Assembly: GCF_950295315.1 (NCBI RefSeq)
Contig: NC_080181.1
Location: forward strand, 5,024,726-5,088,725
DNA from: Erinaceus europaeus
Lineage: Eukaryota; Chordata; Mammalia; Eulipotyphla; Erinaceidae
Length of the DNA stretch: 64,000 nt
Direction of reading: 5' to 3'
Shown: in pieces, positions 10,128-20,507 of the stretch
How positions within the stretch are numbered: the first letter of the stretch is position 1
Layout: the number at the start of each line of letters is the position of its first letter
The notes under the pieces: generated by a model
The model's input: only the letters and a program-made list of their open reading frames with translations
Database searches by the model: none
Told to the model about the DNA's origin: nothing
Program-made: the position numbers and the translations under genes

Positions 10128-10447
10128 GGGCTGGGTGGTAACGCAACGGGTTAAGTGCACATGGTGCAAAGTGCAAAGGCTGGTATAAGGATGCCAGTTC
10201 AAGCCCCCAGCTCCCCACCTGCAGGGGAGTCACTTCACATGCAGTGAAACAGGTCTGCAGGTGTCTATTTTTCTCTCCATCTCTCTGTCTTCCCTCCTCT
10301 CTCCATTTCTCTGTTTTCTATCCAACAACAACAATAGCTATAATAACTACAACAAAATGGAGAAAATGGCCTCCAGGAACAGTGAATTCATAGTGCAGGC
10401 ATCAAACCCCAGCGATAACCCTGGAGGCAAAAAAAAAAAAAAAAAAA
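10128..10447 (+). mobile_element. SINE-B with 3' hairpin module and TSD
   Basis: The full-length copy ends in the 3' module, whose arms GCCTCCAGG (10,369-10,377) and CCTGGAGGC (10,420-10,428) are exact reverse complements. A pure A-tail follows. A 16-bp TSD with one mismatch lies at 10,112-10,127 and 10,448-10,463. Confidence 0.95.
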
Positions 10448-10463
10448 AGAATTACAAATACAA

Positions 10464-10890
10464 CGAAATAGGTGAAGTCACAAGCTGGATAGGTTTTGGT
10501 TCAGTTTTAGTGGTACAAATGAGAATAAGTGGCCCCTTTTAGATGATGAAATCCTTGAGAGCAGAGAGATAAATGGCGAGGAGAGAAGAAATGGTAAGTG
10601 GTGGGTGTGCACAAGAAATGCTGACTGTGCCCTTCCCTATGGGCTTTTCTGCACATACTGCTGGTTCCCCCTCTGCCAGCATCAGCAGTGGTTAAGGAAC
10701 ACTTCTACCCAATGATTTGCATAGATTTCTATCTTCAATCTACTGAGTATTTAGCAGTGAATTAGACAGACAAGGCCCCCAGCAAGCTTGTACTGTGCTA
10801 GAAAGAAAGAGATAGTATGCCAAGAACTGTAGGTAGGCTCCCATGCCATTGTGATAGAAGTTGTGCTAGAAAGACTCTTACTTTGAGTGG
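10464..10890. other. Unassigned sequence
   Basis: I see nothing I can assign. Short open frames only. Confidence 0.45.
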
Positions 10891-10894
10891 TTAA

Positions 10895-11064
10895 TACAGG
10901 GCCAAGGAGGTGGCTAAAGCCTGGGGCACCAAGTTTCACCAATCCCTAACATTAAATATGCCAGAACAATGCTTTGGAGTCTCTCAGTCTCTCTGTCTCT
11001 CTCTCTTTGTCTCTCCCTCCCCCTCCCCCACCCCTCTCTCTGAAAAGTAAGTAGATCCTTAAAA
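10895..11064 (+). mobile_element. Diverged tRNA-derived SINE
   Basis: GGCCAAGGAGGTGGCTAAAG is a SINE-D-like head. A CT-rich body and a weak A-rich end (AAAAGTAAGTAG) follow. Confidence 0.6.
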
Positions 11065-11071
11065 ATCTGTG

Positions 11072-11209
11072 TGGCCCAGGAGGTGGCACAGTGATAAAGG
11101 CAGGGCTGGCAAGCATGAGGTCCTGAGTTCTGTCTCTGACATCATCATATAAGCCTGGCTAATGTTCTGGCTCTCTCTCTCGCTCGCTCTCTCTCTCCCT
11201 CTCTCATTT
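11072..11209 (+). mobile_element. SINE-D
   Basis: GGAGGTGGCACAGTGATAAA (box A region) and GAGGTCCTGAGTTCTGTC (box B region) lead into a CT run. The same family appears at 50,596-50,735. Confidence 0.7.
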
Positions 11210-11269
11210 GTAAACAAAGCTTTATAAAACAGCTAGACTGTAAACAAAGCTTTATAAAACAGCTAGACT
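11210..11269. repeat. Perfect 30-bp tandem duplication
   Basis: Bases 11,210-11,239 and 11,240-11,269 are identical. The unit starts at the end of the SINE-D CT tract and extends into flanking sequence. The identity suggests a recent event. Confidence 0.93.
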
Positions 11270-12125
11270 ATTTGCCCAGTCAAGCCTACTGGCATGGCTC
11301 CTTTGGTTTTCTCCAGGTGGAAAGCAGATGCCAGCAAGGAGCTGATGGGCCCCGGAGGAGAGCTGTGGTTGTATCAGCCGGGGCTGTAATACTGTGTGTT
11401 TACCTGTGCCCATGCAGACTAGGTCACGGTGACATGAACCTGTGCATGGACTATGCCTTAGCCTGCACCAGCCTCGACTGTGGTTCCCATGCCAGACCAG
11501 CAACACCTATAATACTTGCTGCAGTTATAAACTGACCCCTGGCCCACTTCTACCCACCTCAGCTTCCCAGAGATGCTCACAGAAGCCCACGTGTGTGTTT
11601 GGGAGGTGGGGGTGTCTGGGAAGGAGCCGGGCCTGCTTGACCCTGAATACAGCCTGAGCACAAAGTGGCTGATGTCACAGAAATGCCTGGCAAGCATTTC
11701 CTTCTGAAACCCCCTCTCAGGTTTGATTTAGGGCTTGCTAGTTTGTCAAGACCTACTCTTGTGAGCACACATCAGGTCAACATGTCTAAATGGAAGTGAA
11801 TCAGAAAGCCAGTCTGACCTAAGAAGGAGCTGATAGATTGTCCTGGTAACTAGAGAGAGCAGCAGTATTATGCCAAGAGCACTCACTGCTTGTGGAGGAT
11901 GGAGGGCTGTTGTAGTCTGCCTTCCTCACTCATCTGTTTGAAGCACGTGGACTATTTGACAGTGTTAAGACTTTGACATTTCAAGCCCAAAAAAATCAAA
12001 GGAAATGTGTTGTTTAAAAATAGTTCTCAAATTATGACTAATTGAAGTTTAGGTTATAGAAAAATAAAAATATGCTATTATATTCATAGTTATTAAAGAT
12101 TAGTTTTAGAGGTCTGGCATTTATT
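11270..12125. other. Unassigned sequence
   Basis: Complex sequence, moderately GC-rich to about 11,700 and AT-rich after that. Overlapping open frames on both strands (11,252-11,768) have Cys/Pro/Ser-rich translations without a recognisable domain. Confidence 0.45.
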
Positions 12126-12129
12126 TAGG

Positions 12130-12490
12130 GAAATGGAGCAGGGACGGGTGGTGGCTTACCAGGTTAAGCACACATAGTACTAGTACGAAGCACAAGGACC
12201 AGCACAGGGATCCCATTTCGAGCCCTCAGGTCCACACCTACAGAGGAGTCGCCTCACAAGCAGTTAAGCAGGTCTGCAAGTGTTTTATCTATCTTTCTCT
12301 CCCTCTCTCTACTACTCTCCCCTCTCAATTTCTCTCTGTCCTATTGAATTAAGAAAAAAGACCACCAGAAGTGGGGGATTTGTAATGTCAGCAATGCTAC
12401 AGGTGCATCTCTCTCTCTCTCTCTCTCCCTCTCTCGCTCTCTCTCTCTTTCCTTTCAATTCCTCTCTGTCTACCCAATAAATAAACATTA
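12130..12490 (+). mobile_element. Composite SINE (two bodies in line)
   Basis: A SINE-B-like head and body (12,130-12,345) with a degraded 3' module leads directly into a CT tract and an AATAAATAAAC tail of SINE-A type. Confidence 0.7.
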
Positions 12491-12885
12491 AAAGTAGGGA
12501 ATTAGATGCCTTAAAAGAGTTAAAGGGAAACGACAAATAGTTTGCACATTTTGGGTGTGTATATTTTTTTAGCATTACTTGCATAAAGCATTTTAATATT
12601 AAATAAGATTATATCATGTATATTGTGCTAGGTGTTTCACTATGAAGTCAGTCATAATCCTTGTCTACCTACCTGTCCATCCATCTACCTATCATCTTCC
12701 TTAATTTAACAAATAAAAAGGGACCGTAAAACACTAAGGTAGGGAACAAAGGGTCATTAGTATCTTTTAAGAATGCTGAATCTCTCTCATTCCAAATTGT
12801 TTCTGTCTCTTTCCTTTCCTTTTTTCCTTTCTTCTTCCTTCCCTCCCTTCCTTCTCTCCTTTCCTCCTTTTATTTCTTCATTTGT
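12491..12885. other. AT-rich sequence with a CT-rich patch
   Basis: No gene or named repeat. Bases 12,800-12,870 are almost pure pyrimidine (CCTT/TTTC units). Confidence 0.5.
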
Positions 12886-13102
12886 CATTGCAGGGGGCTG
12901 ATACTTGGATTTTTTCATCATTCTGATGAGACTTTTTCAAAGAGAGAGAGAGAGAGAGAGAGTGTGTGTGTGTGTGTGTGTGACCATAGCACCAGAGCTT
13001 CTCCAGGGACTTTGACACTCCTGTGTGGAGCCAGGGCTCAAACCCAGGCCACACACATGATGAAGGAGGTGCCCTGCCAGGTGAGCTATCTCTCCAGCCC
13101 AG
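12886..13102 (-). mobile_element. SINE-E with GA/GT microsatellite
   Basis: The minus strand reads GAGATAGCTCACCTGGCAGG with box B-like GGGTTTGAGCCC. At its tail side lie a (GA)n run (about 12,941-12,962) and a (GT)n run (12,963-12,982). Confidence 0.72.
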
Positions 13103-13552
13103 AGTCTTTATTTCTAGTGCTGAGAGCTAGCAGCACCATCTTGAATTTTATGTTCCCTGCATGTATTTTGTTATCACTTGGTATGCATGTTTTTGTAACT
13201 GCTATTATTGATGTATTCATTTATTATGATAAATGGTCTCATACTATTTATATCCTCCCCACCCTCGTGGCATTAAAGTTTGGGATTCCAAGGCCAGGCC
13301 CTGGTATCTGAGCCGGTGCTGGCTGTCCCAGGAAAATTTTTACTGGGTAGGGAGAGCACATAATGGTTTTACAAAATAGCCTCTATCCCTAGGACTCTGG
13401 TGTCCCTGCTTCAAAAAGGATGGCCATGATCTCGGGCAGAGTACTGACTCAGGTTTACCCTGAGGACCCAACAGCTCGTCTTTGCTAAAGAGTTGACTAT
13501 GTTTATTGTGACTCTTATTTAATTCACTTTGATCTTTAAAATGTGCTTTATC
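13103..13552. other. Mostly unassigned; SINE-C remnant at 13,336-13,425
   Basis: GGAGAGCACATAATGGTTTTACAAAATAGCC on the plus strand is a decayed SINE-C head. The remainder is unassigned. Confidence 0.45.
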
Positions 13553-13642
13553 TGGGTCTAGGGAGAAAACATAATGATTATGCAAGAGAATTTCATGCCT
13601 TAAGCTCTGAGTTCCCAGGTTCAATCCCTGGCACCACTGTGT

Positions 13643-13680
<38 letters not shown>
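13553..13680 (+). mobile_element. SINE-C head plus (GT)n
   Basis: CATAATGATTATGCAAGAG (box A region) and GGTTCAATCCCTGGCACC (box B) are present. The 3' half has been replaced by a (GT)n repeat from about 13,639 to 13,680. Confidence 0.75.
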
Positions 13681-13681
<1 letters not shown>

Positions 13682-13796
13682 TTTACCAGAGCACTACTTA
13701 GCTCAGGCTTATGGTGATATGGGGGACTGAACATAGGACCTTAGAGCCTCAAGCATGAGAGTCTCTTTGCAGAACCATTATACTATCTTGCCCACC
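13682..13796 (-). mobile_element. SINE-C, inverted relative to its neighbour
   Basis: CCAGAGCACTACTTAGCTCAG and GCAGAACCATTATACTATC are the complement of SINE-C. With the preceding copy it forms an inverted pair separated by the GT repeat. Confidence 0.8.
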
Positions 13797-14020
13797 CTGC
13801 CTGATTATTTTTGATATCACATTATTTCCTGTTCCATGTCTTGAATAAGAAAATAAATATTAATTTATTTCTTGAGATGCATTAAATGCACTTGTGTTAT
13901 ATCCTTCACCTGAAACCCTCAGTATTCTAAATTCACTATTTAAAATCACTGTTTCTTGTTTATATAATAATTTACATACACACCCTGCTTTTTCTGAGTT
14001 TTGTTTTGTTTGTTACAACC
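13797..14020. other. Unassigned sequence
   Basis: AT-rich sequence with nothing recognised. Confidence 0.4.
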
Positions 14021-14270
14021 AGGGTCATGATATGGGCTTGGTAATTAGACTACCACTCCCAGTGGCTGTTTTCTTTTCTTTTTTTGGTAGAGGGTGAGAG
14101 ACAGAGATGGCTAGAGAGAGACAGACAAGAGTGAGAAGAGAGGGTCATGATATGGGCTTGGTAATTAGATGACTGTACCACTCCCAGTGGCTGTTTTCTT
14201 TTATTTTTTTTTTTTGGTAGAGGGTGAGAGACAGAGATGGCTAGAGAGAGACAGGCAAGAGTGAGAAGAG
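14021..14270. repeat. Tandem duplication of about 120 bp
   Basis: Unit 1 (14,021-14,140) and unit 2 (14,141-14,270) are nearly identical. The second is about 10 bp longer because of a short insertion after 'GGTAATTAGA' and extra bases in the T run. The unit spans a SINE tail and its flank. Confidence 0.92.
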
Positions 14271-14360
14271 GCAGTGTGACCGTGCTCTGTGGCTGGTGCA
14301 GCTTCCTCCCTGCAGATGATCCCACGTGCACTTTGCTGGCTAAACCAACTCCCAGCCTCC
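14271..14360 (-). mobile_element. SINE body and head
   Basis: On the minus strand GGCTGGGAGTTGGTTTAGCC forms the head, and the CT body continues leftwards into the duplicated units. Family assignment is uncertain. Confidence 0.6.
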
Positions 14361-15778
14361 TGTTGACTCTGACGACTTTCTCTTGGTGATAAGCTACTGA
14401 TGTTCCTAGTAAATTTTTTTACTGTGAAATGTTAATTAGGATAGCTTGATCCTTGGGAATCTGGAGGATCCTGAATGAAGATTCTTTTATCTTGAGAGGG
14501 TTTCCTTTATTTCTCCCAGATGGAAGGGAGAACTCTGTAACTTGACCAACACAAGTTTAATTTCTCGTTTTGAAATTTCCTTAATTCTTTCTGCAGTTTA
14601 CTTTTAAGATGACTTTTGTTTAAAAATCATCTCAGGATTATATGATGGCTGTAGCATCTGCATGTCTTTTGCTAAGAATTCCTGAGTTCTTGTCATCACA
14701 GACCTCTTTGTTCTGTTATTCTCTGTATCTGCCTCTAATCTGATCTCTTCAGAACCACTTGAAAGTCATCTTCACACATGTCATACCATCACCCATAAGT
14801 CCTCAGTGTCTGCTTATGAAGAAGAAGATCTTTCCCCAGTATCACCGTCACACGCCTGTCCACACTTCCATGAAACCACGCCATCTGCTCCACAGATGCA
14901 CTGATTTCTTGCTGTCTTCAAATCAACATTCTGACTCATTTCTGCCTAGAAGTCATTTGAGGACAAAACAATACATTTCCCTTTAGCTTATTAATTCATG
15001 TTAATAAGCAAAGTATCTCTGTAGTTCTTTAATGAGCTTGCTGTTTCTTTTTCTCATTTATACACAGTGTTCACATCTCTGCATGTTCCAGAGAGTAATT
15101 AAGACCTTCCATGGATATATAACAAAAAAACAAAAAAAATCTTCCCACTCCTTACATCTTCTCTTCCCCAGTCAGCATGTTCTTGTTTTAATTGCCTCCG
15201 GTATTTCATATTTTCAGATTTGGTTCTCTGCCTTTTAGTAAGTAGTCAAAAGCACTGAATTACACTCTTAGTTACAATAAAGACAGATTTGCAACCGAAA
15301 CACAGGGAACTTTCTCTACAGTGAAAGACACTGTGTGGTGATGTGAGCATTTCTGGCATGTGGCTGGCTTTGTCATCTGCCGTTCCATCAACCATCAACG
15401 GCAGCTCGAGGGAAGTATTGGAATGAGCTGGGCTAAGCAGAGGGGATGGCAGTAGCTGTTTCTACTCTCCACTGTCACCCCTGTTCTACATATTTGGCTG
15501 AGTTATAATTGAACTACAGATCTCAGCCCAGCTGACTGGATTTTACTTACCCTACTACTGCCAGGTCTTCATAAGTACAATTTTAATGTCTTATATATTC
15601 TCAAAAAGTGGTTTGTCATAATTCACCGAATGTATTCACACTGCTATGTGTAGTATTGTATTCTTTTATGGCTTTTGCCATGAGTAGTAGCTATGGAGAA
15701 GAAAACCTTTTCCTCATTAAGTAATTTTGTTTCTTACAACTTATATATTTCCAGGAATGGTATTGTTGAACAAAAGAA
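14361..15778. other. SINE-free block, unassigned
   Basis: About 1.4 kb without a SINE. I recognise no exon, RNA or named repeat. Small frames such as 14,759-14,986 have no recognisable product. Confidence 0.5.
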
Positions 15779-15779
15779 G

Positions 15780-15998
15780 TGTTTTTTGTTGTTGTTGTTG
15801 TTTGTTTGTTTGTTTGTTTTTTGTCAGCACCAAAGGCTTCACCACTCCAGACCATCTGCTTCAGGTAGTGACACAGAGAGGGAAAGAAACCATAATACTG
15901 AAGCTTCCCCCCAGTGTGGGAGTGTGTGCAGTGCTCGAACCTCAGTCTCCTGCATGGCAAAGCAGGCTCCTTCTCAGGTGAGCTAGCTTCCCAGTCAA
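15780..15998 (-). mobile_element. tRNA-derived SINE, minus strand
   Basis: A GTT/TTTG run (A-rich tail complement) precedes a body with GTGCAGTGCTCGAACCTCAG (box B complement) and a head near 15,998. It is related to SINE-C or SINE-E. Confidence 0.65.
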
Positions 15999-16137
15999 GT
16001 AGAAAGTTCTTTAAATTCACATAGTTACCTTCCTAAAGATTTATGGCCAGTTACAATGCCATCAGAAAAGAATGCTGTACAAATTTCACATCAGTCCACA
16101 AAAAAAAATCAGATTTTATCCACGTATGTATTATTAT

Positions 16138-16432
16138 TACTATTTTACTGCCACCAGGTTATTGCTGGGGCTCAGAGCCAGCATTACAAACACACCACTC
16201 CTGGCAGCCATTTTTTCCTTTTCTTTTTCTTTCCATTTTTTTTAATTTAATTAGATAGACAGAAATTTAGAGGGGGAAGTGGAGATAGAGAGGAAGAAAG
16301 ACTCCTGCAGACCTGCATCACCGCTCATGAAGTGTTCCCCCTAAAGGTGGGGAAGGGGGGCTTGAACCCGGGACCTTGTGCCAGTCCTTGCACTTAGTAC
16401 TATGTGCAGTTAACCAGGTGTGCCCCATCTGG
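16138..16432 (-). mobile_element. SINE-B with 3' module
   Basis: The 3' module on the left (GCCACCAGGTTATTGCTGGG to CCTGGCAGCC) is followed by a body and a head near 16,430. Confidence 0.85.
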
Positions 16433-17040
16433 ATCCTTTAAAAGCATTATGGAACACCATCATGAAATTTTTGGTTTTGTTTTATTTTTTGAGTAATCAT
16501 ATATAAATACTAGTCAACTAGCACCTTTTCTGCTTCTTAGATTCAGATATGTAGCTAATCATACAAAAAAAATCTGATGAACCATGATGGGCAGGCTTAT
16601 TTGTATTTAGCCTTTGTCATAAAAAACAAATCAGTAGGTTGTAACCACAGGCATTTGTGTTTTTGTTTGTTTTACTTCTGGGTGTGTGATACAATTTGGT
16701 GATAGCTCAGCCTTGTCCTGGTATATTTCAGTGCATGAATGTTTTCATTCTAAGACTCAGGAAGAAAGAGTTGTCCCAGTCTAAGGTGTCCATTTTTACA
16801 TGGCAAAGAAAAGGAGTGCAAGAGACCAGGTCAACACAAGCAGTTGACTTTACAGCTTCTGCTTTCAATTGGTACGATGCCACTTCTGATTCCTTGAGTT
16901 CAGGCAGGTTGCATAGTCATGTCTGACAACAGGGTGAGGACATAGACTCTGCCTGCAGAGATGCACCTCAGCACACATCCGTGAGGATGTGGACATGTTA
17001 TAGTCCTTAGCGGGAGGTAGGTGAGACAGCGTTGGAGATA
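16433..17040. other. Unassigned sequence
   Basis: AT-leaning sequence with nothing assignable. Confidence 0.45.
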
Positions 17041-17245
17041 GTCCCTGGCATTTTCCTCGCTTACATGATGCTCATTCCCTACTATAAAGCCTAATAAATG
17101 TTATTTACTATTGCACTTATTTCCTCATAGAGAAATCCAGTTCCTCAAGGGTAGAAATAATATCTTGCTCCTCATCCTGTGCATCCCCAGGCCTAGCACT
17201 GAGCACAGCACTTGTGGGTTCCCAAAATAGATGTGTTGTCCTGGA
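17041..17245 (+). mobile_element. L2-like 3' end
   Basis: CAGTTCCTCAAGGGTAGAAA, then TGCATCCCCAGGCCTAGCAC and GAGCACAGCACTTGTGGG follow the order of the conserved L2 3' terminus (ctccttgagggcagg, tatccccagcgcctagcac). Confidence 0.65.
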
Positions 17246-17302
17246 CAGCGTTAGTCTGTGCTTCTCTTGGAGTAATAATCATTGTCTATTTTTTTGTTTG
17301 TT

Positions 17303-17630
17303 TTTTGCCTTCAGGATTATTGCTGGGGCTCGATGCCTGCACCATGAATCCACTGCTCCTGGAGGCCCTTTTTTTTTTCTCCCTTTTGTTGCCCTTGTTG
17401 TGGTAGCCTTGTGGTTATTGTTGTTGTTGATGTCATTCGTTGTTGGATAGGACAGAGAGAAATGGAGAGAAGAGGGGAAGACAGAGAGGGGGAGAGAAAG
17501 ACAGACACCTGCAGACCTGCTTCAGCGCTTGTGAAGCGACCCCTGCAGGTGGAGAGCCGGGGGTTCAAACAGGATCCCTAGACCGGTCCTTCCGCTTTGA
17601 GCCATGCTGCGCTACTGCCCGATCCCCCGT
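17303..17630 (-). mobile_element. SINE-B with 3' module
   Basis: The module arms GCCTTCAGG (17,307-17,315) and CCTGGAGGC (17,358-17,366) are followed by a GTTGTT linker, body and head. It is a well-preserved copy. Confidence 0.92.
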
Positions 17631-18289
17631 TGCCCATGTTCTTTGGTCCTGGAACTAGAAAAAACGTAATGCAAGTTAATGTTTTCCAAAATTACTAGGC
17701 TCTCTAATGTGTCATTTTAATGGAAGGAAAGATTACCACTCACATTTATTTTTAAGTTCATTATAGAACTGAGAGAGGAAGAGCAGGCTTTTCATGTGTC
17801 TGAGGAAACAGACAGGGGCAGGTCCGCACTCTCTCATTCAGAGGCTCAGAGGACATCAAACTGCACTCCCTCATTTCAGCAGTTCTCTGATGGAGCTAGG
17901 CTGTGCTTGAGGGGAAGATACATGCTTTATAGGCTGGGCTTCTTCATTCTCCATGAGGAACATTGAAAGTTTGCCTGAAGAGGGGGCATCTTGTTAGAAA
18001 GTTATTTTTTTAAAGGCTTGGAATCTGGGTGTAGAGTCTGAAATATGCTTTGTCGCCACGGAAAAGGTGACTTGAGATGGTTGGGAAGGAAAGGGGGGGA
18101 ATAGTAAAAACAAACCATGTTTGGCTTGGAGCCTCTAACAGTTAAGACCAGACTACTACAGAATGGGCAGTAGATCAGGCTGGGATGCATACAGCCGCCA
18201 TGGCAGTGGAAGTGGGCTTAATACCTGGATGTCTGAAGTAAATGAGCATAGTAAGCACGTAGTGATAAACTCAGTCAAGAAGACATTTT
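17631..18289. other. Unassigned sequence
   Basis: I see no gene or repeat I can name. Confidence 0.45.
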
Positions 18290-18395
18290 TTCTGGTTTTA
18301 AACATTATTATTTTTTAATTAGTGCTTTAATCATAGGTTAACAGACTGTGAGGTTACACGTATAGAGTTGTACACCACTGCCACCACAAAAGGTC
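18290..18395 (-). mobile_element. Old L1 3'-UTR-like fragment
   Basis: GGTTACACGTATAGAGTTGT followed by ACACCACTGCCACCACAAAAGGTCTG resembles the complement of the L1-A-type 3' UTR (tataattccacacc...ccaccaccagaggtctg). Confidence 0.45.
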
Positions 18396-18407
18396 TGAGA
18401 ATAGGAA

Positions 18408-18565
18408 AAGTGGGTGGGGGTAGATCGCTCAGTGGTTATGCAAAGACATTTTCATGCTAGAGGCTCCAAAGTCCCAGGTTCAATTCCCCATACCACCGTA
18501 AGCCAGAGCTGAGAAGTGCTCTGGTAAAAAAGAAAGGAAGGAAGGAGGGAGAGAAAGAAGGAAGA
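18408..18565 (+). mobile_element. SINE-C with GGAA-expanded tail
   Basis: CTCAGTGGTTATGCAAAGAC, GTCCCAGGTTCAATTCCCC and AGAGCTGAGAAGTGCTCTGG are diagnostic. The tail expands into GGAA/GAAA units to about 18,565. Confidence 0.88.
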
Positions 18566-18599
18566 GAGAAAGGTGCATATTTTAAAAAATAGATGTATT

Positions 18600-18878
18600 T
18601 TGGGAGTTGGGTGGTAGAGCAGCAGGTTAAGCACAGGTGGTGCAAAGCACAAGGACCAGCGTGAGTATCCTGGTTCGAGCCTCTGGCTCCCCACCTGCAG
18701 GGGAGTCGCTTCACAGGCGGTGAAGCAGGTCTGCAGGTGTCTATCTTCCTCTCCTCCCTCTCTGTCTTCCCCTCCTCTCTCCATATCTCTCTGTTATTTC
18801 CGACAACAACGACATCAATAAAACAATAATAATAATTACAATAAAAACAAGGCCAACAAAAAGGAAATTTAAAAAAAC
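18600..18878 (+). mobile_element. SINE-B without 3' module
   Basis: The head GTGGTAGAGCAGCAGGTTAAG, box B-like GGTTCGAGCC, CT body and AACAATAATAAT linker end in an A/T-rich tail. Confidence 0.9.
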
Positions 18879-18879
18879 G

Positions 18880-18990
18880 TATTTTTTTAAACTTTTCTTT
18901 AAACCAGAGCACCTCTCAGCTGTGACTTATAATGGTGGTGCCGGGGATTGAACCTAAAACTGAGGAGCCTCAAGGATGAAAGTCTTCTGA
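18880..18990 (-). mobile_element. SINE-C
   Basis: AACCAGAGCACCTCTCAGCTG and GGGGATTGAACC are the complement of SINE-C. The element abuts the L1 inversion on its right. Confidence 0.8.
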
Positions 18991-19257
18991 ATGGCCACTG
19001 TGCTGTCTCCATAGCAAGAATGCATACCTTTTTCTCCACAACATCTCCAGCACTTGTCATCACTTGCTTTATTGATGGGAGCAATTCTCACAGGTATGAC
19101 GTGGGACCTCTTTGTGGGTCTAATTTGCATTTCTCTAATGGTAAGTGAAGTGTGGTATTTCTTCACATGTCTAAGTGGAAGCGGTCTAAATTCCCATCGA
19201 CAGATGACTAGATGAAGAAGTCATAGGACATATACTCAATGTAGTACTATTCTGTAG

Positions 19258-19274
19258 TTTATTATTATTATTAC

Positions 19275-19312
<38 letters not shown>
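19258..19312. repeat. (ATT)n microsatellite
   Basis: An ATT repeat of about 50 bp represents the expanded tail complement of the minus-strand SINE-B that follows. Confidence 0.92.
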
Positions 19313-19314
<2 letters not shown>

Positions 19315-19610
19315 GCCTCCAGGGTTATTGCTGGAGCTAGGTGCCTACACTAAGAATCCACTGCTCCTGAAGACCATTTCTTTCTGGTTATTGTTGCTAT
19401 TATTGTTGTTCTTGCTGTTATTGTTGGATAAGATGGAGAGAGAAGGGGAAAACAGGGGGAGAGAAAGACAGACACCTGCAGACCTGCTTCACCGCCTATG
19501 AAGCAACCTCCCTGCAGATGGGGAGCCAAGGGCTCAAACCGGGATCCTTGCACTAGTCATTGTACTTAGCACTATATGCGCTTAACCTGATGCTCCACCA
19601 CCCAGGCCCC
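19313..19610 (-). mobile_element. SINE-B inserted in the L1
   Basis: The 3' module begins with GCCTCCAGG (19,315-19,323) and the head ends near 19,610. ACTATTCTG at 19,246 and again at 19,611 marks an imperfect TSD of about 16 bp inside L1 sequence. Confidence 0.9.
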
Positions 19611-19979
19611 ACTATTCTGCAATTTAAAATTTTTTTCTTTGGGGACAAAAATGTATACAACTTGTGGTGAGTGTGCTTAGTGAAGTAAGTATGGAAGTGA
19701 AGGAAAACTACCTGATGGTTTCACTTATAAGTGGAATATAGAGAGCTGAAACATTTAAACATGTAAAAATAAAAAGAAAAAACCAGAACTGGAAACGGTT
19801 TCTAAAACCATTGTGAGAACTACAGAGGTTATCAGTTGCGGGGGGGAGGTGTCACAGAACTTTGGTGATGAGTGTGTTATTGAAGTATGTCCCTGTAATT
19901 TTATAATCTTGGCAACCAGTATTCAATCACTAATAATTAAAACACAGAGAGAAATAAGGACAGTACAGTGTTGCTCTAA

Positions 19980-20095
19980 CTTGTGGGGAGCTTCCTCTGG
20001 TCTGCGGTGCTCCCGTGTGGTGCTGAGCTTCACCCTGGCACCTTTGCACTGAACAAGTTGTATTCCCCACCAGGTGGGCCACCAACCAGCCCAAC
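19980..20095 (-). mobile_element. tRNA-derived SINE fragment
   Basis: GTGGTGCTGAGCTTCACCCTGG and CCACCAGGTGGGCCACCAACC resemble the complement of a SINE head and box B region. The fragment resembles 24,057-24,175. Confidence 0.5.
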
Positions 20096-20274
20096 TGATG
20101 GAAGATATGGTTTTTCAACTACACTTTAAATTTATTTCTATGCATCTTAGGAAATGCATTTTTAATATGTGTGCTCTACTAGGTGTACCTGCAGGTAAGT
20201 TTTAGCAATCAAACTAAGCTTTTATTAGTAGAACTGAACTTACAAATTAAGCCTCTGATGATGCTTTTTGCATT

Positions 20275-20494
20275 AAAAATTTTTTTTTGTAATCTTTATT
20301 TATTTGTTGGATAGAGACAGTCAGAAATTGAGAGGGAAGGGGGAGATAGAGAGGGAGAGAGACAGAGAGACACCTGCAGCCCTGCTTCACCACTTGTGAA
20401 GCTTTCTCCCTGCAGTTGGGGACCAGGTGCTTGAACCTGGGTCCTTGCGCACTGTAATAGGTGCACTCAACCAGGTGTGCCACCACCCGGCCCC
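20275..20494 (-). mobile_element. SINE-A with 13-bp TSD
   Basis: A full minus-strand SINE-A with its T-rich tail complement on the left and head near 20,494. The direct repeats 20,262-20,274 and 20,495-20,507 are identical. Confidence 0.93.
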
Positions 20495-20507
20495 TGCTTT
20501 TTGCATT

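Larger units (their letters stand above)
18991..19930 (+). mobile_element. Twin-primed (5'-inverted) old L1
   Basis: The minus strand of 19,015-19,166 translates to an L1 ORF2 segment (YHTSLTIREMQIRPTKRSHV, then CWRCCG). From about 19,170 the plus strand carries later ORF2 sequence (matching 'aagtggataaagaag...atactattc') and a degraded 3' end to about 19,930. The opposite orientations and missing middle fit twin priming. The copy is inactive. Confidence 0.72.
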
